DNA of 64,000 nt. Origin: Sphingorhabdus_B arenilitoris. GTDB taxonomy: Bacteria > Pseudomonadota > Alphaproteobacteria > Sphingomonadales > Sphingomonadaceae. Every line of letters begins with the position of its first letter. The stretch's first letter is position 1. This document shows positions 24,104-33,448 of this stretch, piece after piece. A program made the translations under genes and the position numbers. The DNA lies in assembly GCF_042651485.1 (NCBI RefSeq), contig NZ_JBHSDH010000013.1, forward strand, positions 1,178,001 through 1,242,000, in the 5' to 3' direction. The notes beneath the pieces were generated by a model. The model saw nothing but the letters and a program-made list of their open reading frames with translations. It ran no database searches and was not told where the DNA came from.

Positions 24104-27100
24104 ATGGCATCCAAAGTGGCTCCCAAAAACACCGCCCCTACAGCGCGCAAGCGCCGCATCCGTAAAATCTTCGGCAATATCCATGAAGTAATCGATATGC
24201 CGAACCTGATCGAGGTTCAGCGCGAAAGCTATGATGAATTTCTGCGCTCCGATCCGTCACGCGGATATGTGTCCGGCCTTGAAAAAACGCTGCGCAGCGT
24301 TTTTCCTGTGCGCGATTTTGCCGGCACGTCGGAACTGGACTTTGTCCATTATGAGCTGGAAGAGCCCAAATATGACGTTGAGGAATGCCGTCAGCGCGGG
24401 ATCACGTATGCGGCGCAGATGAAAGTAACTTTGCGCCTGATCGTGTTTGAGGTTGACCCCGACACCGAAGCACGCAGCGTTCTCGATATTAAAGAGCAAG
24501 ACGTTTACATGGGCGATATGCCCTTGATGACGCATAACGGCACGTTCTTCATCAACGGGACCGAGCGTGTTATCGTATCGCAAATGCACCGTTCGCCGGG
24601 CGTTTTGTTCGACCATGATCGCGGTAAAACCCATGCTTCGGGCAAATTCCTTTTTGCCGCTCGCGTTATTCCCTATCGTGGCAGCTGGCTCGATTTCGAA
24701 TTTGACGCCAAGGACATCGTCAATGTTCGCATCGACCGTAAGCGCAAATTGCCGGTCACGACGTTGCTCTATGCCCTTGGGTTGAACAGCGAAGAGATTT
24801 TGGCGCAATTTTATAACCGCGTGACATTTGAACGGGCGAAGGACGGGTGGAAAATTCCGTTCAATGCCGAACAATGGCGTGCATCCAAACCGCTATTTGA
24901 TCTGGTCGATGCGAAATCAGGCGAGGTTGTATTTCCCGCAGGTCAGAAAATCACGCCGCGCGGCGCAAATAAAGCCGTCAAGGATGGCTTGACCGAATTG
25001 CTGATCCCGACCGAAGAGATTTTTGGCCGCTATTCCGCGTTTGATCTGATCAACGAAAAAACCGGTCAGATTTATATCGAAGCCGGTGATGAAGTTACCG
25101 CCGAAAATCTGGAAATGCTGGATAAGGCCGGAATTGACAGCTTAGAGCTGCTCGATATCGATCATGTCATTACAGGCGCATGGATGCGCAACACATTGAA
25201 AGCGGATAAAGCCGAAAACCGCGATATGGGCCTTGATGCCATTTACCGCGTCATGCGCCCCGGTGAGCCGCCAACCCGCGAAACCGCTGAGGCTTTGTTT
25301 GAAGGCTTGTTCTTCGATCCAGAGCGTTATGATCTGTCGGCTGTTGGCCGAGTGAAGTTGAATATGCGCCTCGAACTGGACGCGCCCGATGACAAGACCA
25401 CGTTGCGCAACGAAGACATCCTTGCGGTTGTCAAAGAGCTGGTGAACCTAAAAGACGGTAAGGGTGAGATTGACGATATCGACAATCTCGGTAACCGCCG
25501 CGTGCGTTCGGTCGGCGAATTGCTGGAAAACCAATATCGTGTTGGCCTGCTGCGGATGGAGCGTGCGGTTAAAGAGCGGATGTCGAGCGTGGACGTATCG
25601 ACTGTGATGCCCAACGACCTGATCAACGCGAAGCCAGCGGTAGCTGCGGTCCGCGAATTTTTCGGCTCGTCACAGCTATCGCAATTTATGGATCAGACCA
25701 ATCCCCTGTCGGAAGTCACCCATAAACGCCGCGTTTCGGCGCTTGGCCCAGGCGGTTTGACCCGTGAACGCGCTGGTTTCGAAGTCCGCGACGTTCACCC
25801 GACCCATTATGGCCGCATCTGTCCGATTGAAACACCGGAAGGTCCGAATATCGGCCTGATCAACTCGCTGTCGTCATTCAGCCGCGTCAACAAATATGGC
25901 TTTATCGAAACGCCTTACCGCGTCGTCAAAGACAGCAAGGTCACCGATGAAGTGCTCTATCTGTCCGCGATGGAAGAGCAGAAGCATACGGTTGCGCAGG
26001 CCAATGCCGAAATCGACGAAAATGGCATGTTGACCGAAGATTTGATCTCGGCGCGCGAAGCCGGCGAATTCCTGATGGCGCCGCGCGAACAGATCACCTT
26101 GATGGACGTCAGCCCGAAACAGCTGGTGTCGGTTGCCGCGTCGCTCATTCCCTTCCTGGAAAATGATGACGCAAACCGCGCGCTTATGGGATCGAACATG
26201 CAACGCCAGGCTGTACCTTTGCTGCGTGCAGAGGCACCGTTTGTCGGCACCGGTATGGAAGAAACCGTTGCCCGCGATTCCGGTGCAGCCATTGCGGCCC
26301 GCCGCAGCGGTATCGTCGACCAAGTGGACGCAACGCGTATCGTGGTCCGTGTCACTGGCGAAGTTGAAGCCGGTCAGTCGGGCGTCGATATTTATACGCT
26401 GCAAAAATTCCAACGGTCGAACCAGAATACCTGCATCAACCAAAAACCGTTGGTGAAGGTGGGCGAAGAAGTGGTTGCTGGCGACATTATCGCCGACGGC
26501 CCATCGACACAGCTGGGCGAATTGGCACTGGGTAAAAACAGCCTCGTCGCTTTTATGCCTTGGAATGGCTACAACTATGAAGACTCCATCTTGATCAGCG
26601 AGCGGATCGTGAAGGATGACGTCTTTACCTCGATCCATATCGAAGAATTCGAAGTGATGGCCCGCGATACCAAGCTGGGCCCAGAAGACATCACTCGCGA
26701 CATTCCCAATGTGGGCGAAGAAGCGCTTCGTAGCCTTGACGAGGCAGGCATTGTCTATATCGGCGCAGAAGTGCATCCTGGTGACATTCTCGTCGGCAAG
26801 ATCACACCAAAGGGCGAAAGCCCGATGACACCGGAAGAAAAGCTTCTGCGTGCCATTTTCGGTGAGAAGGCATCTGACGTGCGCGACACCTCGCTGCGTT
26901 TGCCGCCGGGCGTTGCAGGTACAGTTGTTGAGGTCCGCGTGTTTAACCGTCACGGCATCGACAAAGACGAACGTGCGATGGCGATTGAACGCGAAGAGAT
27001 CGAACGGCTCGCCAAGGACCGTGAAGATGAACGGGCCATTTTGAACCGGGCAACCTTCAACCGTCTGCGCGATATGGCCGTGGGTCAAACCATTGCGTCT

Positions 27101-28276
27101 GCTCCCAAGCCCCTGAAAAAAGGTGATGTCATCACCGAAGAGAGCCTGGAGCAGCTTGACCGCTATGAATGGTGGAAAATCGCCGTTGCTGACGACAAGG
27201 TCCAAGGCGATTTGGAAGCCGTCAAAACGCAATATGATGATGCTGTGAAGCTGATCGTTGAGAAATTCGAAGATCGGCGTGAAAAGCTGGAACGTGGTGA
27301 CGAAATGGCACCGGGTGTTCTGAAAATGGTCAAGGTATTCGTGGCGGTGAAGCGCAAGCTGCAACCGGGGGACAAGATGGCCGGTCGTCACGGTAACAAG
27401 GGTGTGATTTCGCGCATCCTGCCCGCCGAAGATATGCCCTTCCTTGCGGATGGTACGCCGGTTGACATCGTGCTCAACCCACTGGGCGTGCCAAGCCGTA
27501 TGAATGTCGGTCAGATTTTCGAAACCCATTTGGGCTGGGCCGCGCGCGGTTTGGGTAAGAATATCCAAGCAGCGTTGGAAGATTGGCATCATGCCAACCC
27601 GAACCCCGAAGCAGGCGCACCGCCCGAAGCCGTCCGGGAACAAATGACCCGCGCTTATGGCGATGCCTATGCCGCAGATGTGAAAGCGCGCAGCGACGCG
27701 GAAATCATCGAAATGGCGCAGCATCTTACCGATGGTGTTCCGATGGGCACGCCAGTGTTTGACGGCGCACGCGAAGCCGATGTGACCGACATGCTGGAGC
27801 TTGCGGGCCTCGACAAATCGGGACAAAGCGACCTGTTCGATGGCCGCACCGGTGAACAGTTCGACCGCAAGGTGACCGTCGGTTATATCTATATGCTGAA
27901 ACTCCATCACCTTGTGGATGACAAGATCCACGCTCGGTCGATCGGTCCCTATAGCCTCGTTACGCAGCAGCCGCTGGGCGGTAAGGCGCAATTTGGCGGA
28001 CAGCGTTTCGGGGAAATGGAAGTCTGGGCATTGCAAGCCTATGGTGCGGCTTACACGCTTCAGGAAATGCTCACGGTCAAATCCGATGACGTTATTGGCC
28101 GGACCAAGGTTTATGAAAGCATCGTCAAAGGCGATGACAGCTTCGAAACCGGCATTCCCGAAAGCTTTAACGTGTTGGTCAAGGAAATGCGGTCACTCGG
28201 CCTCAATATCGGCCTGAAGTCATTTGATGACGAAGAAGGTGACGAGCCCGACGCATTGCCGGAGGCAGCGGAATAA
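24104..28276 (+). CDS. rpoB: DNA-directed RNA polymerase subunit beta
   Basis: A full-length 1390-residue beta subunit, part of the catalytic core of RNA polymerase. The rifampicin pocket is recognisable and wild-type in sequence (FFGSSQLSQFMDQTNPLSEV, then THKRRVSALGPGGLTRERAG). The FEVRDVHPTHYGRICPIETP region and the C-terminal YIYMLKLHHLVDDKIHARS and QPLGGKAQFGGQRFGEMEVW segments are typical. It ends in an acidic extension (DDEEGDEPDALPEAAE). It has its own promoter upstream and is separated from rpoC by 124 bases holding a palindromic element. Confidence 0.98.
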   Translation: MASKVAPKNTAPTARKRRIRKIFGNIHEVIDMPNLIEVQRESYDEFLRSDPSRGYVSGLEKTLRSVFPVRDFAGTSELDFVHYELEEPKYDVEECRQRGITYAAQMKVTLRLIVFEVDPDTEARSVLDIKEQDVYMGDMPLMTHNGTFFINGTERVIVSQMHRSPGVLFDHDRGKTHASGKFLFAARVIPYRGSWLDFEFDAKDIVNVRIDRKRKLPVTTLLYALGLNSEEILAQFYNRVTFERAKDGWKIPFNAEQWRASKPLFDLVDAKSGEVVFPAGQKITPRGANKAVKDGLTELLIPTEEIFGRYSAFDLINEKTGQIYIEAGDEVTAENLEMLDKAGIDSLELLDIDHVITGAWMRNTLKADKAENRDMGLDAIYRVMRPGEPPTRETAEALFEGLFFDPERYDLSAVGRVKLNMRLELDAPDDKTTLRNEDILAVVKELVNLKDGKGEIDDIDNLGNRRVRSVGELLENQYRVGLLRMERAVKERMSSVDVSTVMPNDLINAKPAVAAVREFFGSSQLSQFMDQTNPLSEVTHKRRVSALGPGGLTRERAGFEVRDVHPTHYGRICPIETPEGPNIGLINSLSSFSRVNKYGFIETPYRVVKDSKVTDEVLYLSAMEEQKHTVAQANAEIDENGMLTEDLISAREAGEFLMAPREQITLMDVSPKQLVSVAASLIPFLENDDANRALMGSNMQRQAVPLLRAEAPFVGTGMEETVARDSGAAIAARRSGIVDQVDATRIVVRVTGEVEAGQSGVDIYTLQKFQRSNQNTCINQKPLVKVGEEVVAGDIIADGPSTQLGELALGKNSLVAFMPWNGYNYEDSILISERIVKDDVFTSIHIEEFEVMARDTKLGPEDITRDIPNVGEEALRSLDEAGIVYIGAEVHPGDILVGKITPKGESPMTPEEKLLRAIFGEKASDVRDTSLRLPPGVAGTVVEVRVFNRHGIDKDERAMAIEREEIERLAKDREDERAILNRATFNRLRDMAVGQTIASAPKPLKKGDVITEESLEQLDRYEWWKIAVADDKVQGDLEAVKTQYDDAVKLIVEKFEDRREKLERGDEMAPGVLKMVKVFVAVKRKLQPGDKMAGRHGNKGVISRILPAEDMPFLADGTPVDIVLNPLGVPSRMNVGQIFETHLGWAARGLGKNIQAALEDWHHANPNPEAGAPPEAVREQMTRAYGDAYAADVKARSDAEIIEMAQHLTDGVPMGTPVFDGAREADVTDMLELAGLDKSGQSDLFDGRTGEQFDRKVTVGYIYMLKLHHLVDDKIHARSIGPYSLVTQQPLGGKAQFGGQRFGEMEVWALQAYGAAYTLQEMLTVKSDDVIGRTKVYESIVKGDDSFETGIPESFNVLVKEMRSLGLNIGLKSFDDEEGDEPDALPEAAE

Positions 28277-28286
28277 ATCTACTTCA

Positions 28287-28377
28287 CCCCTCCCGCCTGC
28301 GGGAGGGGCCGGGGGTGGGAGATACCTGCCCAAAGTTGACACAGCCCACCCCTAACCCCTTCCGCAAACGGGAGAGG
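28287..28377. repeat. Palindromic repeat element between rpoB and rpoC
   Basis: CCCCTCCCGC (28287-28296) pairs perfectly with GCGGGAGGGG (28299-28308) around two bases. GGGGTGGG (28312-28319) pairs with CCCACCCC (28345-28352). A third, imperfect hairpin, CCCCTTCCG...CGGGAGAGG, ends near 28377. The make-up resembles mobile intergenic palindromes seen in sphingomonad genomes. Transcribed from rpoB, it would form strong hairpins in the message just ahead of the rpoC ribosome binding site. Confidence 0.8.
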
Positions 28378-28400
28378 AAAAAGGGAAAGAGGAAATAAAA

Positions 28401-31400
28401 ATGAACGAACTTTCAAAATTCAGCAATCCCGTCGCCAAGATTGAAACCTTCGACCAGATTCAAATTGGTATCGCGAGCCCGGAAAAAATCCGCAGCTGGT
28501 CCTTCGGTGAGATTAAAAAGCCAGAAACCATCAACTACCGTACTTTTAAGCCGGAACGTGACGGCCTGTTCTGCGCGCGCATTTTTGGTCCGGTGAAGGA
28601 TTATGAATGCCTGTGCGGCAAATATAAGCGGATGAAATATAAAGGCGTCGTATGCGAAAAATGCGGCGTTGAAGTCACCGTAACCAAAGTCCGCCGCGAA
28701 CGGATGGGTCATATTGAACTGGCCGCGCCGGTTGCGCATATCTGGTTTCTGAAATCGCTGCCTTCGCGTATCGGCCTGCTGCTTGATATGCAATTGAAGC
28801 AGCTGGAGCGCGTGCTCTATTTCGAAAATTACATCGTCACGGAACCCGGCCTCACCGCGCTGGAAAAATTCCAGCTGCTCACCGAAGATGAATTGCTGGA
28901 TGCGCAGGATGAGTATGGCGAAGATGCGTTCACCGCTGCGATTGGTGCAGAAGCGGTCAAGCAAATGCTCATGGACCTGGACCTCGAACAAGAGCGTGAT
29001 GACCTGCTGACCGAACTTGCCGAAACCAAATCGGCGTTGAAGCCCAAGAAGATTATTAAGCGATTGAAAGTCGTCGAAAGCTTCATCGATTCCGGCAACA
29101 AACCCGAATGGATGATCCTTGACGTCATTCCCGTCATTCCGCCAGAATTGCGTCCGCTCGTGCCGCTCGACGGTGGCCGTTTTGCGACCTCGGACTTGAA
29201 CGATCTGTATCGCCGCGTGATCAACCGGAACAACCGTTTGAAGCGCCTGATCGAACTGCGTGCGCCCGACATTATCGTGCGCAATGAAAAGCGGATGTTG
29301 CAGGAATCGGTCGATGCACTGTTCGACAATGGCCGCCGCGGCCGCACGATTACCGGCGCAAATAAACGCCCGCTGAAATCTTTGTCCGACATGCTGAAGG
29401 GTAAGCAGGGCCGTTTCCGTCAAAACTTGCTCGGTAAGCGCGTTGACTATTCGGGTCGTTCGGTGATTGTGACCGGTCCTGAATTGAAACTGCATCAATG
29501 CGGCCTGCCAAAGAAAATGGCGCTCGAACTGTTTAAGCCCTTCATCTATTCCCGCCTCGACGCAAAGGGTCTTTCCATGACCTTGAAGCAAGCGAAAAAA
29601 TGGGTCGAAAAAGAGCGTAAGGAAGTGTGGGATATTCTGGATGAGGTTATCCGCGAACATCCCGTAATGCTCAACCGTGCGCCCACGCTGCACCGTTTGG
29701 GCATTCAGGCATTTGAGCCTGTGTTGATCGAAGGCAAAGCGATTCAGCTTCACCCGCTGGTTTGCTCGGCCTTTAACGCCGACTTTGACGGTGACCAAAT
29801 GGCTGTCCACGTCCCGCTCTCGCTCGAAGCACAGCTTGAAGCGCGCGTATTGATGATGTCCACCAACAACATATTGTCGCCGGCCAATGGTAAGCCGATC
29901 ATCGTTCCTTCACAGGATATGATTTTGGGCCTCTATTATCTGTCGATGGACCGTCAGGGTGAACCGGGCGAAGGCATGATGCTGACCGATATGGCCGAAG
30001 TGCATCAGGCGTTGGAAGTAGGCGCCGTAACGCTGCATTCGAAAGTTATCGCCCGCGTGCCGCAAACCGATGACAAAGGCAATGAACATATGGTGCGGTT
30101 CGAAACCACACCGGGCCGGATGCTTATCGGGGAATGCCTGCCGAAATCCTTCAAGGTACCATTTGATGTCGTCAACCGGTTGCTGACCAAGAAAGAAGTC
30201 GGCGATGTGATTGACCAGGTCTATCGTCACACCGGCCAGAAGGACACCGTCCTGTTCGCCGACGCGATCATGAGCCTTGGTTTCCGCCATGCATTCAAAG
30301 CAGGTATTTCCTTCGGTAAGGATGATATGATTATCCCCGAAGAAAAAGAAGGCATGGTTGCTGCGACAAAGGCAGTTGTTGCCGATTTTGAACAGCAATA
30401 TCAGGACGGCCTGATCACGCAGCAGGAAAAATATAACAAGGTTATCGACGCCTGGTCGGGTTGTGGTGACCGCGTTGCGGCGGCCATGATGGATAAGATT
30501 AAAGCTGCGCCGATTGATGAAAATGGTCGTCAGGCACAGCCCAACTCAATCTATATGATGAGCCATTCGGGCGCTCGTGGTAGCCCAGCGCAGATGAAGC
30601 AGCTGGCCGGTATGCGCGGTCTGATGGCGAAACCGTCGGGTGAGATCATTGAAACGCCGATCATCTCAAACTTTAAAGAAGGTTTGACCGTTTTGGAATA
30701 TTTCAACTCCACCCACGGGGCGCGTAAGGGCCTTGCGGATACGGCGTTGAAGACTGCGAACTCCGGTTATTTGACCCGCCGTCTGGTTGACGTGTCGCAG
30801 GATTGCACGATCGTTGAAGAAGACTGCAAAACCGAACGGGCGCTTGAAATGCGCTCCATTGTTCAGGGCGGCAGCACCATTGCGTCGCTCGCCGAACGTG
30901 TCCTTGGCCGCACCACTGCCGAGGATATTATGGACAATGACGGCAAGGTGATGTTCAAAGCGGGCACGCTGCTGGATGAAGCCATGGTTGCCGCCATGGA
31001 AGAAACCGGTCTGCAGGCTTTGAAAATCCGCTCGCCACTGGTGTGCGAATCCAAAGTTGGCGTTTGCGGCACTTGCTATGGCCGTGACCTTGCACGCGGT
31101 ACGCCAGTGAATATCGGGGAGGCTGTTGGCGTTATCGCGGCACAGTCGATCGGTGAACCGGGTACACAGCTGACCATGCGTACATTCCACATTGGCGGCG
31201 CAGCGACGCTGAATGAACAATCCAATTTGGAAGCATCGTCCGACGGTAAAATCAAATATCGCGACTTGCCTGTCATCGTTGACAAGCGCGGTCGCCGCCT
31301 TGCGATGGCCCGCAGCGGTGAGATCATCATCCTCGATAAGGAAGGGCGTGAGCTTGAGATTCACCGTCTGCCTTACGGTGCGCTGATCCACTTTGCCGAG

Positions 31401-32642
31401 GGCGATAGCGTGAAAGCAGGTGAGCGGATGGCCGAATGGGATCCATTCACCTTGCCGCTGATCACCGAAAAGCCCGGCGTGGTTAAGTTCCAGGATTTGA
31501 TCGACGGACGCACGCTCGCCGAACAAACCGACGAAGCCACCGGCATTTCGCAGCGCGTGGTCACCGAAGATCGTGCGGTAGGCAAAGCCAAAGCACAAGA
31601 CCTTCGCCCGCGCCTGACCTTGCTCGATGGCGACAGCGGGGAAGCCGCGAAATATATGCTGGGTATCGGAACGATGCTGTCGGTTGAGGATGGGCAAGAG
31701 GTTGAAGCAGGCGATGTCATCGCCCGTGTGACCCGCGAGTCAGCGAAAACCCGCGACATTACCGGTGGTTTGCCGCGCGTTGCCGAATTGTTCGAAGCAC
31801 GCAAGCCAAAAGATTGCGCGGTTATCGCCAAGATTTCTGGCCGTATCGAATTTGTCCGCGACTATAAGGCGAAACGCAAAATCGCCATCGTTCCAGAAGA
31901 AGGCGATCGCGTCGAATATCTGATTCCTAAGGTAAAGGTATTGGACGTTCAGGAAGGCGATTTCGTGCGTAAAGGCGATAATTTGATTTCCGGTTCGCCC
32001 GATCCGCATGATATTCTCGAAGTTATGGGCATTGAAGCTCTGGCCGAATATCTGGTTGCCGAAATTCAGGAAGTGTACCGTCTGCAGGGCGTGAAGATCA
32101 ACGATAAGCATATCGAAACGATCGTCCGTCAAATGCTGCAGAAAGTGGAAATCACCAATGGCGGTGACACGACATTGCTTCCCGCAGAGCAGGTCGACCG
32201 CGAAGAGATGGACGAATATAACGCGAAACTGCCCAAGGGTAAGGCAAAGGCAGAAGGCAAGCCGATATTGCTCGGTATTACGAAAGCATCTTTGCAAACC
32301 CGCAGCTTCATTTCGGCGGCATCCTTCCAGGAAACCACCCGCGTGCTTACGCAGGCGTCGGTTGAAGGTAAGAAGGATATCCTGACCGGCTTGAAAGAAA
32401 ACGTCATTGTCGGCCGGTTAATCCCAGCCGGTACGGGCGCTGCCATGAACCGCGTGCGTATCGCAGCGACTAGCCGCGATGCCGCATTGCGGGCCAGCTA
32501 TAAAAAGCTGCAGGACAGCATGATGGAAGAAGAGGCAGCAAAGCAAGCAGCCAAATTGGCTGCCAAGGCCGAAGCCGCCGCCGATGTGGCCGTTGCCGAA
32601 GCTCCTGCCGAGGAAGCCGCTACGAGCGATAGCGCCGAATAA
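28401..32642 (+). CDS. rpoC: DNA-directed RNA polymerase subunit beta'
   Basis: A full-length 1413-residue beta' subunit. The N-terminal zinc site is CLCGKYKRMKYKGVVCEKCG, and the catalytic Mg2+ loop is FNADFDGDQMAVHVPLS near residue 457. The second zinc cluster includes DCTIVEEDCKT and CESKVGVCGTCYG. The trigger-loop region contains GEAVGVIAAQSIGEPGTQLT. The C-terminus carries an Ala/Glu-rich tail (EEEAAKQAAKLAAKAEAAAD). GAGG lies upstream of the ATG. A strong terminator follows. Confidence 0.98.
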   Translation: MNELSKFSNPVAKIETFDQIQIGIASPEKIRSWSFGEIKKPETINYRTFKPERDGLFCARIFGPVKDYECLCGKYKRMKYKGVVCEKCGVEVTVTKVRRERMGHIELAAPVAHIWFLKSLPSRIGLLLDMQLKQLERVLYFENYIVTEPGLTALEKFQLLTEDELLDAQDEYGEDAFTAAIGAEAVKQMLMDLDLEQERDDLLTELAETKSALKPKKIIKRLKVVESFIDSGNKPEWMILDVIPVIPPELRPLVPLDGGRFATSDLNDLYRRVINRNNRLKRLIELRAPDIIVRNEKRMLQESVDALFDNGRRGRTITGANKRPLKSLSDMLKGKQGRFRQNLLGKRVDYSGRSVIVTGPELKLHQCGLPKKMALELFKPFIYSRLDAKGLSMTLKQAKKWVEKERKEVWDILDEVIREHPVMLNRAPTLHRLGIQAFEPVLIEGKAIQLHPLVCSAFNADFDGDQMAVHVPLSLEAQLEARVLMMSTNNILSPANGKPIIVPSQDMILGLYYLSMDRQGEPGEGMMLTDMAEVHQALEVGAVTLHSKVIARVPQTDDKGNEHMVRFETTPGRMLIGECLPKSFKVPFDVVNRLLTKKEVGDVIDQVYRHTGQKDTVLFADAIMSLGFRHAFKAGISFGKDDMIIPEEKEGMVAATKAVVADFEQQYQDGLITQQEKYNKVIDAWSGCGDRVAAAMMDKIKAAPIDENGRQAQPNSIYMMSHSGARGSPAQMKQLAGMRGLMAKPSGEIIETPIISNFKEGLTVLEYFNSTHGARKGLADTALKTANSGYLTRRLVDVSQDCTIVEEDCKTERALEMRSIVQGGSTIASLAERVLGRTTAEDIMDNDGKVMFKAGTLLDEAMVAAMEETGLQALKIRSPLVCESKVGVCGTCYGRDLARGTPVNIGEAVGVIAAQSIGEPGTQLTMRTFHIGGAATLNEQSNLEASSDGKIKYRDLPVIVDKRGRRLAMARSGEIIILDKEGRELEIHRLPYGALIHFAEGDSVKAGERMAEWDPFTLPLITEKPGVVKFQDLIDGRTLAEQTDEATGISQRVVTEDRAVGKAKAQDLRPRLTLLDGDSGEAAKYMLGIGTMLSVEDGQEVEAGDVIARVTRESAKTRDITGGLPRVAELFEARKPKDCAVIAKISGRIEFVRDYKAKRKIAIVPEEGDRVEYLIPKVKVLDVQEGDFVRKGDNLISGSPDPHDILEVMGIEALAEYLVAEIQEVYRLQGVKINDKHIETIVRQMLQKVEITNGGDTTLLPAEQVDREEMDEYNAKLPKGKAKAEGKPILLGITKASLQTRSFISAASFQETTRVLTQASVEGKKDILTGLKENVIVGRLIPAGTGAAMNRVRIAATSRDAALRASYKKLQDSMMEEEAAKQAAKLAAKAEAAADVAVAEAPAEEAATSDSAE

Positions 32643-32666
32643 GCGCTCTATCATCTGACAAAATTG

Positions 32667-32701
32667 AAACCCCGTTTAAGCGTGTCTTAAACGGGGTTTT
32701 T
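32667..32701 (+). terminator. Strong intrinsic terminator of rpoBC
   Basis: AAACCCCGTTTAAG (32667-32680) pairs perfectly with CTTAAACGGGGTTT (32686-32699) around the loop CGTGT, ending in TTTTT. The 14-bp stem lies 24 bases after the rpoC stop. Because the stem also begins with an A-tract, it could work in both directions. Confidence 0.93.
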
Positions 32702-32730
32702 CTTTGGGCATTTTTGGCGTTAAAGGGTTC

Positions 32731-33360
32731 ATGCCGCCCCTTGAAACTATATTGCTATTCTTCTTTGCCGACCTTGCAATCTGCCTGACCCCGGGGCCTG
32801 CGACCATCGTCACGGCCGGTCATGCGGCGAGCGGCGGGATAAGAGGCGCATTGGGCCCAATAGCGGGCATCCACGTTGGCAACTTCATATGGTATACCCT
32901 GTCGGCTTTTGGCCTCACCGCTCTTATCACTTCGGCTCCTGATATATATACCGCGTTAAGATGGGGCGGGGCGGCCTATTTATTATGGATGGGTTACCGG
33001 ATGATCGCGCATAGCTCCAACCCGTTCATCCCGGGAGCAAAAGCCCGCAACACGCGATTTTGGCCCGGCTTTGGCAGCGGGCTTGCCGTCCATATGTCGA
33101 ACCCAAAGGCGCTGCTTTTCTACGCCAGCTTTTTACCGCAATTCATTGATCCGAAATTGCCAGTCACACAGCAAATATTGGTTTTCGCTGGCATAACGGT
33201 CATCACCGAAAGCATCGGCCTATTCACCTATGCAGGCCTGACCGCGTCCGCCCGCAAGGCCGCCGCGCGCCGGTTTGTCGCATTTCCTTTTGATAAAATT
33301 GCCGGATCGGTGCTGATCGGTGCGGCAATCATCATGGTCGCCGTGAATAGCCGCTTTTGA
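32731..33360 (+). CDS. LysE/RhtB-family amino-acid exporter
   Basis: A 209-residue inner-membrane protein with about six hydrophobic spans, predicted to export amino acids or their derivatives. Family landmarks are the N-terminal FFFADLAICLTPGPATIVTAG, GIRGALGPIAGIHVGNFIWY, and the mid-protein FGSGLAVHMSNPKALLFYASFLPQF. The ATG at 32731 is preceded by AAAGGG; an upstream TTG frame would begin inside the rpoC terminator and was rejected. Its substrate is unknown. It stands alone. Confidence 0.9.
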   Translation: MPPLETILLFFFADLAICLTPGPATIVTAGHAASGGIRGALGPIAGIHVGNFIWYTLSAFGLTALITSAPDIYTALRWGGAAYLLWMGYRMIAHSSNPFIPGAKARNTRFWPGFGSGLAVHMSNPKALLFYASFLPQFIDPKLPVTQQILVFAGITVITESIGLFTYAGLTASARKAAARRFVAFPFDKIAGSVLIGAAIIMVAVNSRF

Positions 33361-33448
33361 TTTTTGACTGGCGGCAATCAATTATATCTGGCCTTTATGT
33401 GTGTTGCCTGTATAAGTCACCTATGGCGAATGAACAGCGGGTAATGGA

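Noticed and set aside
25874..28036. 720-codon open frame antisense to rpoB
   Set aside because: It lies wholly inside rpoB on the opposite strand, gives a His/Phe-rich low-similarity translation, and arises from codon bias of the real gene.
28336..28341. TTGACA as a promoter for rpoC
   Set aside because: No acceptable -10 hexamer lies 16-18 bases downstream; that stretch is C-rich.
28413..29810. 465-codon open frame antisense to rpoC
   Set aside because: Mirror frame of rpoC with no ribosome binding site and no recognisable motif; another such frame at 30666-31697 was rejected for the same reason.
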